Source of the DNA: JAXDMK01 sp963790325
GTDB lineage: Bacteria; Actinomycetota; Acidimicrobiia; Acidimicrobiales; AC-14
Length of the DNA: 64,000 nt
Reading direction: 5' to 3'
Assembly (NCBI GenBank): GCA_963790325.1
Contig: CAWBNY010000004.1
Location: 1-64,000 of the forward strand
The first letter of the stretch is position 1. Each line of letters opens with the position of its first letter. The position numbers and the translations under genes were made by a program. This document shows, one piece after another, positions 41,023 through 50,338 of the stretch. The notes beneath the pieces were generated by a model, which ran no database searches, had not been told where the DNA came from, and worked only from the letters and a program-made list of their open reading frames with translations.

Positions 41023-44000
41023 TCAGGCCCGGAGGGGGCCCGTGAGGCGGCCGTGGGTGGCGAACCGGGAGCGGATGTCGCGGGGCAGGGACGCGGCGAT
41101 CGTCTGCAGGGCGTCGCGGGCCTGGCGGCCGGGGGCGACCTCGGCCAGCAGCAGGGCCGAACCGGTGGGCACGGCCACCGCCGCCGCCTCCTCCCGATGT
41201 CCCAGCCGGGCCAGGGCCAGGGCCTGGTACTTGGCCGACCCCCGCTGCCGGGCCAGCTCGAGCAACAGCTCCGCCCGCGCCGGCTCCAACCGGCTCCCGA
41301 CCTCGATCAGCCGCAGCTCGGCCCGCCAGCGGAACGGCAGCCACACCCGGATCAGCGGCTCCGCCTCCGCCACCAGCGCCGCCGCCGCCCCCTCGTCCCC
41401 CTCCATCAGCCGGCACTCGGCCGCCGCCAGCAGGGCGTGCAGCTCCTGTTCGGTCTGCAGCGACCCCGCCGCCACCTCCCGGGACTGCTCGATCGCCTCG
41501 CGGGCCAGATCCTCCGCCCGGGCCACGTCCCCCAGCTCCCGCCACACCCACGAGAGCGTGGTCGACGTCCGGGCCCGGTAGAAGTGCACGTCGTAGCGGT
41601 TGAGCAGGCCCCGCTTGCGCTCGAGCACCCGCAGCGCCCCCGCCAGGTCGCCCAGGTTGGCCCGGGCCAGGCCGGCGAAGAACAGCGTCCGCAGCAGCGC
41701 CCGGAACGATCCCGTCTCCTCGCAGGTGGCCATCGACCGGGCCAGCACGTCCCGGGCCTCGGCGAAGCGGTCCCCGTGTTCCAGCAGCGCTCCCAGACAG
41801 CTCAACGCGGACGCCACCGTGGACGGATCCGACTCCCCGTCGGTCATGGCCTGCTCGTAGGCGGCCGACGCCCCCGCCATGTCGCCCGCCCAGTGGCGTA
41901 CCCGTCCCACCAGCACCAACGCGCTCGCCTGGGCCCCCGGCGCGGCCGCCGCGGCCTCGGCCAGCGCCGTCGCCTGCACCGCGAAGTCGGCGGCCCGGTC
42001 GACGTCGCGCCCGTAATAGGCGGTCCACCCCAGCCGCTCCAGGGCCATCGCCTCCAAGGCCGAGTCGCCCGAGGCCCGGGCCAACGCCAGGGCCCGCTGG
42101 TGGTCGTCCCGGGCGCCGGCGTACTCGGCCAGCTCCTCCCGCACCTGCCCCCGCCGCAGCGACACCCGGCCCTCGGCGGCCGAATCCCCGGCGGCCGACG
42201 CCGCCGCCACCGCCCGCCCGAACAGCCGCTCCGCATCCCGGTTGGCGAAGCGCCGGCGGGCGTCGGCCGCGGCTGCCGTCCACGCTTCGCACGCCCGCCG
42301 CCAGTCCCCCGCCGCCTCCCGGTGGACGGCCACCAGCTCGTGACGGTCGGCCACCAGCTCCGCGATCCGCCGGTGCCGGCTGGCCCGCACCGCCGGCGCC
42401 GTCGTCTCGTACAGAACGTCCTGGATGACGCTGTTGGCGAACGCCAGGTCGCCCGCCTTGGTCACCAGCAGCCCCGCCTCCAGCGCCCGTTGGGCCAGGC
42501 GGGCGGCGACCTCCGACGCCACCTCCTGGACCCGCGCCACCAGGTCGAGGTCGAACGACGCCCCCGCCACCACCCCCACCCGGAGGAACTCCTCCACGTC
42601 ACCGCCCGCCCGCCGGACCCGCTCCGTCACCACGTCCCGCAGCGACCGGCTGACCTCCAGGGCGTCGGCCGCCCGGTCGGAGTCGGCCGCCAGGCGGAAC
42701 GCCTCCACCGAGAAGAGCACGTCGCCGCCGGTGAGCTCGTACACGGGAGCCGCCAGCTCGGGCACCCCCATGGCGGCCGCCAGCTGCTCCACCGCCGCCA
42801 CCGGGAGGGGGCCGAGGTGGATCTCCCGGCCCAGGTGCTCGAGCGTCTCCATCGCCTCCCGGGCCTCCTCGGGACGCAGCGTCACCACCACGAGCATCCG
42901 CGCCTGGGACAGGCGGCCGGCCATGAACCGCAACGCCTCGAGGGTGGAGGCGCCGGCATGCTCCAGGTCGTCCAGGACCAGCAACACCGGGTGCCGTTGG
43001 GCCAGGCGGGCGAAGAGCTCGGTCACCGCCTCCAGCGACCGCCGGTGCTCCAACTCCGGACCGGCTCGCTCGTAGGCGGACGTCGCCCCCGCCAGCCCCG
43101 ACGCCACCGGGAGGCCGGGCAGCAGCTCCCGCAACGTCCCCGCCCAGCTGCCGACCAGCTCCGCCGCCACCTCGGCCGAAACCCCCTCCAGGTACTTCCG
43201 GACCGACTCCACGATGGGCTGGAGGAACAGCGACCGCTCGGCCTCGTTGCACCGGGCTCGCAATGTGACGCCGCCCGCCGCCTCCGCCACCGCCGCCGCC
43301 TCCAACGCCAGCCGGGACTTGCCCGACCCCGCGGGACCGCACACGAACACGAACGCGCTCCGCCCCGCGACCGCCGCCGCCCATGCCTCCCGCAGCAGGT
43401 ACAGCTCCTGGCGCCGGCCCACCAGCGGCACCGCCCGGGCGGCGGGACCACCACGGATGCCGGCGCCCGACGCCCCCCGCAGCTCGGGCTCCGGACCGCC
43501 CCCGGCGATGGCCTCGAACAGCACGAGGGTCTCGTCGGCCGGGGCCACGCCCAGTTCGTCGTGCAGCTCCCGCTCCAGCCGCTTGAACACCACCAGGGCC
43601 GCCCCCCGGTCCCCCCGCCGGTGGTTGGCCCGCATGAGGGCCCGGTGGGCGTCCTCGTCGAAGGAGTCGGCGTCGACCGCGGCGGTGGCCGCCTCCAGGG
43701 CGGTGGCGGTGTCGCCCAGCTCCAGAGCCGCCGCCCACACGCACGCCCGGGCCCGCCGTTGCAGGCGCGCCACCCGCCGCCGCGGCCCCTGGGCCCACGG
43801 CGCGTAGGGCTCGTCCTCCAGCAGCTCGCCCGCGTCGAGGACGGCCAGCGCCCGCCGCCCGGCCGTCGCCGCCGGCCCGAACGCTCCCGCCCCCAGCCGG
43901 GACTCGGCCTCCGCCACCAGCCCCTCGGCCTCGTGGAAATCGGTCTCGAGGTCGGCCCGGTAGCCCGACCGGCCGCCTTGGATGCGGTCGCGGCCGACCA

Positions 44001-44238
44001 GCCGCCGCAGCCGGCTGACCAGTGACGCCACGTTCTGCTCGGCCTTGGCCGGTGCGCCGTCGGGCCACAGATCGTCGATGATGCGGTCGGTGGGGACGAG
44101 GTGGCCGGACTCCACCGCCAGCATCCCCAGCAGGCTCGACGCCCGCCCCGCCGGCAGCTCGGCGACCCGCGCCCCGTCGACGAACAGGCGCAGCGGTCCC
44201 ACCAGCCGGACCCGCACCGTGCCGGTCACCTGCGCCAC
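41023..44238 (-). CDS. SARP/AfsR-type regulator with AAA ATPase and TPR domains
   Basis: A 1071-residue regulator. An OmpR-like winged helix (about 1-95), a BTAD domain (about 100-245), an ATPase domain with Walker A GPAGSGKS (301-308) and Walker B VLLVLDDLEHAG near residue 440, and TPR-like helical repeats to the end. The family activates secondary-metabolite or transport genes. GTG 44238 lies 7 nt past TAGTTT on the minus strand, a leaderless arrangement; GTG 44229 is possible. The open frame further upstream is not family-like. Divergent from a GNAT gene. A similar but separate regulator is cut by the right edge of the window. Confidence 0.9.
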   Translation of the reverse strand: MAQVTGTVRVRLVGPLRLFVDGARVAELPAGRASSLLGMLAVESGHLVPTDRIIDDLWPDGAPAKAEQNVASLVSRLRRLVGRDRIQGGRSGYRADLETDFHEAEGLVAEAESRLGAGAFGPAATAGRRALAVLDAGELLEDEPYAPWAQGPRRRVARLQRRARACVWAAALELGDTATALEAATAAVDADSFDEDAHRALMRANHRRGDRGAALVVFKRLERELHDELGVAPADETLVLFEAIAGGGPEPELRGASGAGIRGGPAARAVPLVGRRQELYLLREAWAAAVAGRSAFVFVCGPAGSGKSRLALEAAAVAEAAGGVTLRARCNEAERSLFLQPIVESVRKYLEGVSAEVAAELVGSWAGTLRELLPGLPVASGLAGATSAYERAGPELEHRRSLEAVTELFARLAQRHPVLLVLDDLEHAGASTLEALRFMAGRLSQARMLVVVTLRPEEAREAMETLEHLGREIHLGPLPVAAVEQLAAAMGVPELAAPVYELTGGDVLFSVEAFRLAADSDRAADALEVSRSLRDVVTERVRRAGGDVEEFLRVGVVAGASFDLDLVARVQEVASEVAARLAQRALEAGLLVTKAGDLAFANSVIQDVLYETTAPAVRASRHRRIAELVADRHELVAVHREAAGDWRRACEAWTAAAADARRRFANRDAERLFGRAVAAASAAGDSAAEGRVSLRRGQVREELAEYAGARDDHQRALALARASGDSALEAMALERLGWTAYYGRDVDRAADFAVQATALAEAAAAAPGAQASALVLVGRVRHWAGDMAGASAAYEQAMTDGESDPSTVASALSCLGALLEHGDRFAEARDVLARSMATCEETGSFRALLRTLFFAGLARANLGDLAGALRVLERKRGLLNRYDVHFYRARTSTTLSWVWRELGDVARAEDLAREAIEQSREVAAGSLQTEQELHALLAAAECRLMEGDEGAAAALVAEAEPLIRVWLPFRWRAELRLIEVGSRLEPARAELLLELARQRGSAKYQALALARLGHREEAAAVAVPTGSALLLAEVAPGRQARDALQTIAASLPRDIRSRFATHGRLTGPLRA

Positions 44239-44293
44239 CGGGCAGAAACTACCGGTCCACCTCCCGGACGTTGCCGCCGACAACACTGAGGCG

Positions 44294-45079
44294 ATGGGTG
44301 CCCCCCACCTCACCGCCGGCTGGGAACCCGACCTCGACGTCGGCGACACCCTGCTGCGGGCATTCGTCTTCGCCATCGCCGACCGCCTGACGACGATGGC
44401 CGACGGCGTCGGCGGCCGCCTGCGCCGCACTCCCGAGGCGGCCTACGCCGATCCCCACTCCGCCTTCGTGTTCGACAACGGGGTGGTCCTCCTCCAGCCT
44501 CCGGGCGTGATCGACATCCACCGGGTGGTCGAGGAGGCGTTGGCCTTCTACCCGCCCGAGCGCACGTGGATCCTCTTCTCCGCCTGGCCCCTGCCCGACC
44601 TCTCCCCCGCCGGCCTCGAGCTCGTCGGCCACCCGCCGTTCCTCCTGCGGGCGCCGGCCCCCTTCACCCGGCCCGACCCGCCCGGCAGCCGCGTCGTCGA
44701 GGTCGGCACGGCCGAGGAGCTGGCCGACTTCGAAAAGGTCCTGGTCGAGGGCTACCCCATGCCCGAGGGCGGGGCCATCATCGACCACCGCCTGCTGGGC
44801 GGCCCCGTCCGCCTGTGGGTCGGCTACGACGGCGACCGGGCCGTCGCCGTCTCCGGCGCCCACGTGGCCCACGGGGTGATCGAGGTGGACTGGGTGGCCA
44901 CCCTCCCCGACGTGCGGGGGCGGGGCTTCGGCGCCGCCCTCACCGGCCGCGCCGCCGGCTGCCGGCCGGAGCTACCCGCGGTCCTGGTGGCCAGCGACGA
45001 CGGGCGGCCGATCTACGAGCGCCTCGGTTTCCTGCCCATCCACCGGTGCACCATCTGGACCCGCCCGGGACGATCCTGA
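44294..45079 (+). CDS. GNAT-family N-acetyltransferase
   Basis: A 261-residue protein. The GNAT core is in the C-terminal half: a conserved acceptor region around VEGYPMPEGG (about 152), and the acetyl-CoA pyrophosphate loop VATLPDVRGRGFGAALT (about 200), followed by YERLGFLPIHRCTIW at the C-terminus. The N-terminal 120 residues form a poorly conserved domain. Substrate unknown. ATG 44294, 55 bp from the divergent regulator start. Confidence 0.84.
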   Translation: MGAPHLTAGWEPDLDVGDTLLRAFVFAIADRLTTMADGVGGRLRRTPEAAYADPHSAFVFDNGVVLLQPPGVIDIHRVVEEALAFYPPERTWILFSAWPLPDLSPAGLELVGHPPFLLRAPAPFTRPDPPGSRVVEVGTAEELADFEKVLVEGYPMPEGGAIIDHRLLGGPVRLWVGYDGDRAVAVSGAHVAHGVIEVDWVATLPDVRGRGFGAALTGRAAGCRPELPAVLVASDDGRPIYERLGFLPIHRCTIWTRPGRS

Positions 45080-45105
45080 GGGTCGGCGGCGTTGCACCGG
45101 TCATC

Positions 45106-45825
45106 ATGAGAGTCGAGATCTGGTCCGACGTCGTCTGCCCCTGGTGCTACATCGGCAAGCGCCACTTCGAGTCCGCCCTCGCCCGGTTCGAGCATCGCGA
45201 CCAGGTCGAGCTGGTGTGGCGGGCGTTCGAGCTCGACCCGGGTGCGCCGGTGGAGCGGACGGGCCGCTACATCGACCGGCTGGCGTCGAAGTACCGCATC
45301 CCGGAGGCGGAGGCGGAGGCCATGATCGAGCGGATGACCCGGGTCGGCGACGACGCCGGGGTCGACTTCCGCTTCGACACGTCCCGCCCGGGCAACACGT
45401 TCGACGCCCACCGCCTCATCCACCTGGGACTGGCGCGGGGCGTGCAGGACGCGGTGAAGGAGCGGCTGATGGCGGCCACGTTCAGCGAGGGCCGGCCGAC
45501 GGGTCGCCGGGAGACCTTGGTCGAGGTGGCGGCGGAGGCCGGCCTCGACACCGACGAGGTGGCGGCCGTGCTCGATGGCGACCGCTACGCCGACGAGGTG
45601 CGGGCCGACGAGGCCACCGCCCGGGCGTTCGGGATCACCGCGGTGCCGTTCTTCGTGATCGACCGGGCCTACGGGGTGCCCGGCGCCCAGCACCCCGACG
45701 TCCTCCTCGACGTCCTGCGCCAGGCGTGGGCGGCGAGCGAGGCGGCCGCTCCGTCGGCGCTGGTCAGCACCGGCAGCGAGGGCCGCGGCGACGAGGCGTG
45801 CGAGGACGACAGCTGCGCCGTCTGA
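45106..45825 (+). CDS. DsbA-family (FrnE-like) thiol oxidoreductase
   Basis: A 239-residue thioredoxin-fold protein. The active site CPWC is at residues 11-14 (SDVVCPWCYIGKRHFE), and the cis-Pro loop is in GITAVPFFVIDRAYGVPGAQ near residue 185. No signal peptide, so it is cytoplasmic as in FrnE/2-hydroxychromene carboxylate isomerase-like proteins. The C-terminus has two extra cysteines (EACEDDSCAV). ATG 45106. The next gene starts within its last 28 bp. Confidence 0.9.
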   Translation: MRVEIWSDVVCPWCYIGKRHFESALARFEHRDQVELVWRAFELDPGAPVERTGRYIDRLASKYRIPEAEAEAMIERMTRVGDDAGVDFRFDTSRPGNTFDAHRLIHLGLARGVQDAVKERLMAATFSEGRPTGRRETLVEVAAEAGLDTDEVAAVLDGDRYADEVRADEATARAFGITAVPFFVIDRAYGVPGAQHPDVLLDVLRQAWAASEAAAPSALVSTGSEGRGDEACEDDSCAV

Positions 45826-46451
45826 CGGCCGCGGCCGTCGCCGCGGTCCTCCTGTTCGCCGGGTGTGGCGGGGAGCCCGGTGGCGAACCGGCCGCCGGGC
45901 CCGGACCGGCGGCGGTCGCCACGTCATTGCCCGTGGGTGTCACCGGCGCCGTCGACCTGCGCCGGCTGGTGGTGCAGCAGGCCCCCGACGACTACCAGCT
46001 CCTCGCCTCGCCCCCGTTCGGGGCGGTCGACCTCCGGCGGCTGCTGGCCGAGTTCTCCGACGCCCCCGCCGCCGACGAGGTCATCCTGGAGGACGCCGGC
46101 TTCCAGGCCGGTTACACCCGGGGCTGGCAGCGGGAGAGCCCGCGGGCCTTCCTCGGGGTGTTCGTGTTCGAGTTCGCCGACGAGGAAGGGGCCCGGTCGG
46201 CCCGGGATGGCTTCGCCGCCCAGAACGCCACCGTGAAGGGCGCCAGCCGGTTCCCGGTCGCCTCGGTGGCCGGCGCCGTCGGCGAGTCTTACACCCGGCA
46301 CCTCGACGAACGGCCGCCCGAGCGGGTCCACCTGGTCACCTTCGTCCGGGGGCCCCGGCTCTACCAGGTGGGCGGGCAGTTCGACGACCTGACCGCCACC
46401 GTCGACGAGACCGTCCGCTTCGCCGAGGCCCAGGACCGGGTGGCCGGCTAG
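45798..46451 (+). CDS. Lipoprotein of unknown function
   Basis: A 217-residue protein. GTG 45798 gives RGRQLRRLTAAAVAAVLLFAGC, a lipoprotein signal with lipobox LFAGC, so the mature protein is membrane-anchored outside. The rest is a globular domain with FQAGYTRGWQRESPRAFLG and GPRLYQVGGQFDDLTATVD. No enzyme motif recognised. It starts inside the DsbA-like gene and ends sharing CTAG with the convergent SDR gene. Confidence 0.78.
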   Translation: MRGRQLRRLTAAAVAAVLLFAGCGGEPGGEPAAGPGPAAVATSLPVGVTGAVDLRRLVVQQAPDDYQLLASPPFGAVDLRRLLAEFSDAPAADEVILEDAGFQAGYTRGWQRESPRAFLGVFVFEFADEEGARSARDGFAAQNATVKGASRFPVASVAGAVGESYTRHLDERPPERVHLVTFVRGPRLYQVGGQFDDLTATVDETVRFAEAQDRVAG

Positions 46452-47176
46452 GTCTTCGCCAGATCCCGCAGGTCGAGCACGGTTCCGTTCTCGAGGTCGG
46501 CGTCGAGGAGGCTCCAGATGTCCCGGGCCACCGCCACGGGGTCGGCCAGCTTCCCGGCGGTGTGGAGATCGACGAACTTCTGGCGGCTGGGGAAGTCCCG
46601 CTCCGGCGTCCTGCGCATGAGGGCCTGCATGCCGGTGTCGACGGTCCCCGGGGCTACGGCCAGCACCCGCACCCCGCCCCGCTTGTCCTGCTCGGCGCCC
46701 ACGTTGCGGACCCACTGGTCGACCCCCGCCTTGGCCGCCCCGTACGACGACCACCCCGGGTAGACGCTCTTGGCCGCCCCCGAGGTCAACATGACGAGAA
46801 ATCGGCGGGCGGCGACATCGCGCACCGCGGCGATGAACATGTGCCCCACGACCTGCGGCGACGCGCTGTTGAGGACGACGTTGCGGGCGTAGGTGTCTTC
46901 GTCGACCTCGCCCGCGAACCCGATGGGGTCGAGGGTGCCGGCGGCGTGGACGAAGACGACGTGGTCGCCCTCGAAGCGGGCGAGCTCGGAGCGGAAGGAC
47001 TCGGCCACGGCCGGCCACGAGGCCGGGTCGGAGAGGTCGGCGGCGAGGTGGTCGACACCGTCGAGGGGGGTGCGGCTGATGCCGATGACCCTGGCGTCCG
47101 GCCACGGGACGGTGCTGGCCAGCGCCTGACCGATACCGCCCGAGGCGCCCGAGATCCAGATCAGTGCGTTCGTCAT
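46448..47176 (-). CDS. Short-chain dehydrogenase/reductase (SDR)
   Basis: A 242-residue SDR. NAD(P)-binding ISGASGGIGQAL is at about 8-19, HAAG near residue 88, and the catalytic Ser/Tyr/Lys appear as MLTSGAA and SSYGAAKAGVD near residues 130-150. APGTVDTGMQ follows. ATG 47176 stands 7 nt after TAGCTT (47189-47184), consistent with a leaderless transcript. Substrate not predictable. Divergent from the NrtR-like gene. Confidence 0.9.
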   Translation of the reverse strand: MTNALIWISGASGGIGQALASTVPWPDARVIGISRTPLDGVDHLAADLSDPASWPAVAESFRSELARFEGDHVVFVHAAGTLDPIGFAGEVDEDTYARNVVLNSASPQVVGHMFIAAVRDVAARRFLVMLTSGAAKSVYPGWSSYGAAKAGVDQWVRNVGAEQDKRGGVRVLAVAPGTVDTGMQALMRRTPERDFPSRQKFVDLHTAGKLADPVAVARDIWSLLDADLENGTVLDLRDLAKT

Positions 47177-47213
47177 GGGTGCGAAGCTACCCAGGTGCCA
47201 CAATGACCATGGC

Positions 47214-47906
47214 ATGGGGCTGTTCGTGCACCTGGTGGTCCTCACCGTGCTCGACGACGAGCTCGTGGCCCTGGTCGGGGTCGAGCACCCCAACCGCCTC
47301 GTCCTGCCCGGAGGGCCCGTCGTCGACGACGAGGACCTCGTCGCCGCCGCCGACCGCCACCTGTGGGAGCTCACCGGCCTGGAGTCGGAGCGGGTGCACG
47401 TCGAGCAACTGGCGACCTACGGCCTGCCCCGGCGGGTGACGGTTGCGTACCTGGTCGTCGTGCCCGGCCTGGCCGCGGCCGACATCACCGAGATCGACGA
47501 GCCGGGCGGCGTGGACGACGACACCCACGACACCCACGGGTCCGACGACACCGACGCGGAGTGGCTCCCCGTCGGCGAGCTGCTCGAGAACCCGGCCTGC
47601 CTGGCGTTCGACCACCACGCGGTCCTGGCCGACGGGGTGGAGCGGACCCGGTCAAAGCTCGAGTACTCGCCCCTCGGAACCGCTTTCTGCCCCGACGAGT
47701 TCACCATCGGCGACCTCCGGCGGGTGTACCAGGCGGTGTGGGACACGTCGCTCGACCCCCGCAACTTCCACCGCAAGGTGTCGGGGACGGCCGACTTCCT
47801 CGTCGAGACGGGCCGCATCACCCATGGCGAGGCCGGCCGCCCCGCCCGCCTCTACCGGCGAGGCGACGTCGACCGCCTCCATCCCGCCTTCCTCCGGCCG
47901 ACCTGA
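47214..47906 (+). CDS. Nudix-domain NrtR-like regulator
   Basis: A 230-residue protein. The N-terminal about 140 residues are a Nudix fold. The Nudix box region GGPVVDDEDLVAAADRHLWE departs from GX5EX7REUXEE, so hydrolysis is doubtful. The C-terminal 80 residues form a winged helix (FTIGDLRRVYQAVW ... NFHRKVSGTADFLVETGRI), as in NrtR repressors that sense NAD-related nucleotides. ATG 47214 begins MGLFVHLVVLTVLDD; nearby earlier starts are possible. It may regulate the divergent SDR gene. Confidence 0.85.
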   Translation: MGLFVHLVVLTVLDDELVALVGVEHPNRLVLPGGPVVDDEDLVAAADRHLWELTGLESERVHVEQLATYGLPRRVTVAYLVVVPGLAAADITEIDEPGGVDDDTHDTHGSDDTDAEWLPVGELLENPACLAFDHHAVLADGVERTRSKLEYSPLGTAFCPDEFTIGDLRRVYQAVWDTSLDPRNFHRKVSGTADFLVETGRITHGEAGRPARLYRRGDVDRLHPAFLRPT

Positions 47907-47948
47907 GGGCGCCCGCGGTGTGGGTGGCGGGTGCGGATCGCCAGCCGA

Positions 47949-49196
47949 TCACCCGGCGATACGAAACACCGCCCGCACCAGCGGCTCGAAGTGGTCGAGG
48001 GCGGGCGTGTCGTAGGCGGGGTCGAAGGACGCCTGGTCCCACTCGTCGGCGAAGACCTCGGCCTGGGCGAACCAGGGCGCGCCGCGGTGGCGCTCCCGGG
48101 CCTCGGGGTCGCCGCCCAGGTGCTCGGCGAAGTGGCGGGCCTGGAAGTCCTGGTGCCAGCGCACCAGTTGGTAGACGTCGTCGGCCACGTACGGGCGGAG
48201 GATCTCGGCCGACACCGCCCCATGGTTGGCCCATGACACCGCCTTGCCCACGTCGTGGCAGAGGGCGGCCACCACCAGCTCGGCCGACGCCCCCGCCCGC
48301 TCGGCCCGGGCCGCGGTCTGGCAGGCGTGGGTGAGCTGGTCGACGGGGAAGCCCGCCTCCAGACCGGCCATCGTCCGGAGCAGCCCCAGGACCGAGTCGG
48401 CCGCCCGGGGCCGGTCGGCGACCAGGCCCCGGTCGACCGCGGCCCACTGCCCGCCGGTGAAGGAGTCCATGGCCGTCACCGGAAGTAGGCCCGGGCGCGC
48501 CGAACCGGGATCCATCCCGTCCAGCACCGACGCCTGCAGCCGGGAGTAGTACAGGTCGTGCAGATCGCCGTACCGGGCGGCGGCGTAGCTGAGGAACAGC
48601 TGCCGCCGGGGCCGGGCCGTGCGGTTGTCGCCGCTGCGGTGGGGCGTGAGGGAGTGGAAGGCGACCACGTCGCCGGCCCGGGTCTCGGCCAGGAACCCGG
48701 CCGCCGGCAGCGCGTCGTCGGGGATGTCGGCCGGGCGGCCCTCCTCGGTCAGCAGGCGATGGTGCAGGCCGGCGAACAGCTCCACCGCCCCATTGTCGGC
48801 TGTGGCCGCGTCCACCGCCACCACCACCGTGACCAGGGCCGATGGCGGCACCGGTAGCCAGTGCCAGTAGGCGTAGTCCTGGTGGGCGAGGTAGCCCCGG
48901 GCCCCCGGCGGCTTGAAGATGAGCTTGTCCTTGAACAGCGCCGCCTCCTCCCCGAGCAGCTCCGCCGCCAGCGACGACAGCCCCGCCGCCACCGAGGCCA
49001 GCGCCGGCGACAGGTCGATCACCGGGTCGAGCCGATCGGGTGGCCGTCGCGAGTTGAGGACGTGGGTGCGCAGGTTGTCGGGGTGGAACACGCCCGACGC
49101 CTCCAGCCGGTCGCACTCGGCCGCCCAGGTCGCGACCTCGTCGTCCCCGAACACGGCCGGGACGACCACGAACCCGTCCTCCAGGTAGGAAGTCAC
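47949..49196 (-). CDS. Fusion of a 2OG-Fe(II) dioxygenase (PhyH/PhnY-like) and an HD-domain oxygenase (PhnZ-like)
   Basis: A 415-residue fusion. Residues 1-260 are a phytanoyl-CoA-dioxygenase-type domain with Fe ligands His105 and Asp107 (LAHQDYAYWHW) and His186 (TPHRSGDNR), plus Arg-rich 2-oxoglutarate-binding sequence after it. Residues 265-415 are an HD domain with His290, His314-Asp315 (LCHDVGKA), His325, His348 and Asp387, the six metal ligands of mixed-valent diiron PhnZ/TmpB oxygenases. PhnY/PhnZ hydroxylate and then cleave aminoethylphosphonate, normally as separate proteins. The substrate here is unproven. GTG 49196 overlaps the GNAT stop by 4 bp. Confidence 0.88.
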   Translation of the reverse strand: MTSYLEDGFVVVPAVFGDDEVATWAAECDRLEASGVFHPDNLRTHVLNSRRPPDRLDPVIDLSPALASVAAGLSSLAAELLGEEAALFKDKLIFKPPGARGYLAHQDYAYWHWLPVPPSALVTVVVAVDAATADNGAVELFAGLHHRLLTEEGRPADIPDDALPAAGFLAETRAGDVVAFHSLTPHRSGDNRTARPRRQLFLSYAAARYGDLHDLYYSRLQASVLDGMDPGSARPGLLPVTAMDSFTGGQWAAVDRGLVADRPRAADSVLGLLRTMAGLEAGFPVDQLTHACQTAARAERAGASAELVVAALCHDVGKAVSWANHGAVSAEILRPYVADDVYQLVRWHQDFQARHFAEHLGGDPEARERHRGAPWFAQAEVFADEWDQASFDPAYDTPALDHFEPLVRAVFRIAG

Positions 49197-49975
49197 AGTC
49201 GGAGCGACCACTCGTACTGGCGCATCACCGGCACCATCCCCAGGTGGACGTAGACCGCCGCCCCCGGCCGTCCGTCGACGCCGAAGATGCCGGTGGCGGC
49301 CAGGCCGAGGTCGACGGCCCGCCGGGACAGGACCCGCAACGTCTCGGCGGCGATGCCCTCCCGCCGCCGGTCCGGATGGACGAAGACGTTCTTGGCCCGC
49401 AGCAGCCCGTCCTGCTCCAGGGTGGCGACGCCCCCGCACACCTCGCCGTCGACCTCGACCAGGAAGGCCTGCATCCCGCCGGCGCACTTCCGCCGCTCGA
49501 GGTCGACCCACTCCCCGGGGACGGTGACGTGCCCGTCGGCCGCCTCCTCGGAGCCGGCGTGGAGCTTGCCCTTGGCCTCCCACCCGTCCTCGTCGACGAT
49601 CTCCCGCAACGTCACCTCCGACCGGGCCGCCGCCGTCGGCAGCGCCCCCTCCACCACGTATCCGATCTCCGCCCGGCGCCGGTAGCCGGCCCCGGCCAGC
49701 GCCCCGTCGAGGGCGGCCGCCGGTCCGTCCAGGTAGACCCGGGCCACGCTCCGACCCAGCTCCCGGAGCCGCCGGGTCACGCCGTCGACCCAAGCGGGCG
49801 GGCCGGCGCCACCGAGCTCCCCCGGCCGCACCCGGTGCACGACGCACCCCGCCGGCAACGCCGCCGTGCCCTCCATCCACGCCAGCTCGGCCCCGTCGAC
49901 GGCCTCCACCGTCGCCCCCAGCTCGAAGTAGCGCCGGTCGCTCTCGAGGAGGGCCCCCGCCAACGCGACCGTCAC
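49193..49975 (-). CDS. GNAT-family N-acetyltransferase
   Basis: A 260-residue two-part GNAT protein. The C-terminal domain carries AKNVFVHPDRRREGIAAETL, the acetyl-CoA-binding loop, and ends with YVHLGMVPVMRQYEWSL. The N-terminal half is a degenerate GNAT-like domain. GTG 49975 is the first gene of a two-gene unit with the dioxygenase-HD fusion, so it may act on the same metabolite, perhaps an amino-phosphonate, but this is only positional inference. Confidence 0.85.
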   Translation of the reverse strand: MTVALAGALLESDRRYFELGATVEAVDGAELAWMEGTAALPAGCVVHRVRPGELGGAGPPAWVDGVTRRLRELGRSVARVYLDGPAAALDGALAGAGYRRRAEIGYVVEGALPTAAARSEVTLREIVDEDGWEAKGKLHAGSEEAADGHVTVPGEWVDLERRKCAGGMQAFLVEVDGEVCGGVATLEQDGLLRAKNVFVHPDRRREGIAAETLRVLSRRAVDLGLAATGIFGVDGRPGAAVYVHLGMVPVMRQYEWSLRL

Positions 49976-50338
49976 CGGCCCACCGGCGACCCGAAGTCCT
50001 CGAACCTCACAGCCCGCTCACCCCGTGGCGCAGCAGGCGGCCGGAGGCGTCGAGCGACAGGAGCCCGATCCCGGCCGGCGCGACCTGCTGGCGGGGTTCG
50101 GGTTGGAACGGCAGGACGAGGACGGGGGGACCCGTTCGGATCGGGCACCGCCGGCCACCGGACGTGCGGCATCATCGACCGGGGCGGCACGGCCGAAGGC
50201 TAACCGTCGAGGTCCACCCGGAAGATCTTCCCGGTCCCCCAGTCGCCGACGTCGTCGACGGGGGTGGCCTTCCACCGCGGCCCGCGGGGCCTGTAGCGGC
50301 AACTGGTGACGGATCCCGGGGTCAGGACCCCGGGATCG
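49976..50338. other. Intergenic stretch with a possible gene fossil
   Basis: No intact gene. On the minus strand about 30 residues ending at TAG 50200-50202 read DDVGDWGTGKIFRVDLDG, resembling the C-terminal end of glucose/sorbosone (PQQ) dehydrogenases, without a start or the rest of the protein. The right end holds the hairpin listed next. Confidence 0.4.

Noticed and set aside
40936..44025. 1029-residue plus-strand open frame opposite the SARP regulator
   Set aside because: Repetitive Arg/His/Pro/Gln content and no domain; shadow of the minus-strand gene.
46448..46451. Convergent genes sharing CTAG as both stop codons
   Set aside because: Real, but a common consequence of compact packing and a palindromic stop; not of special interest.
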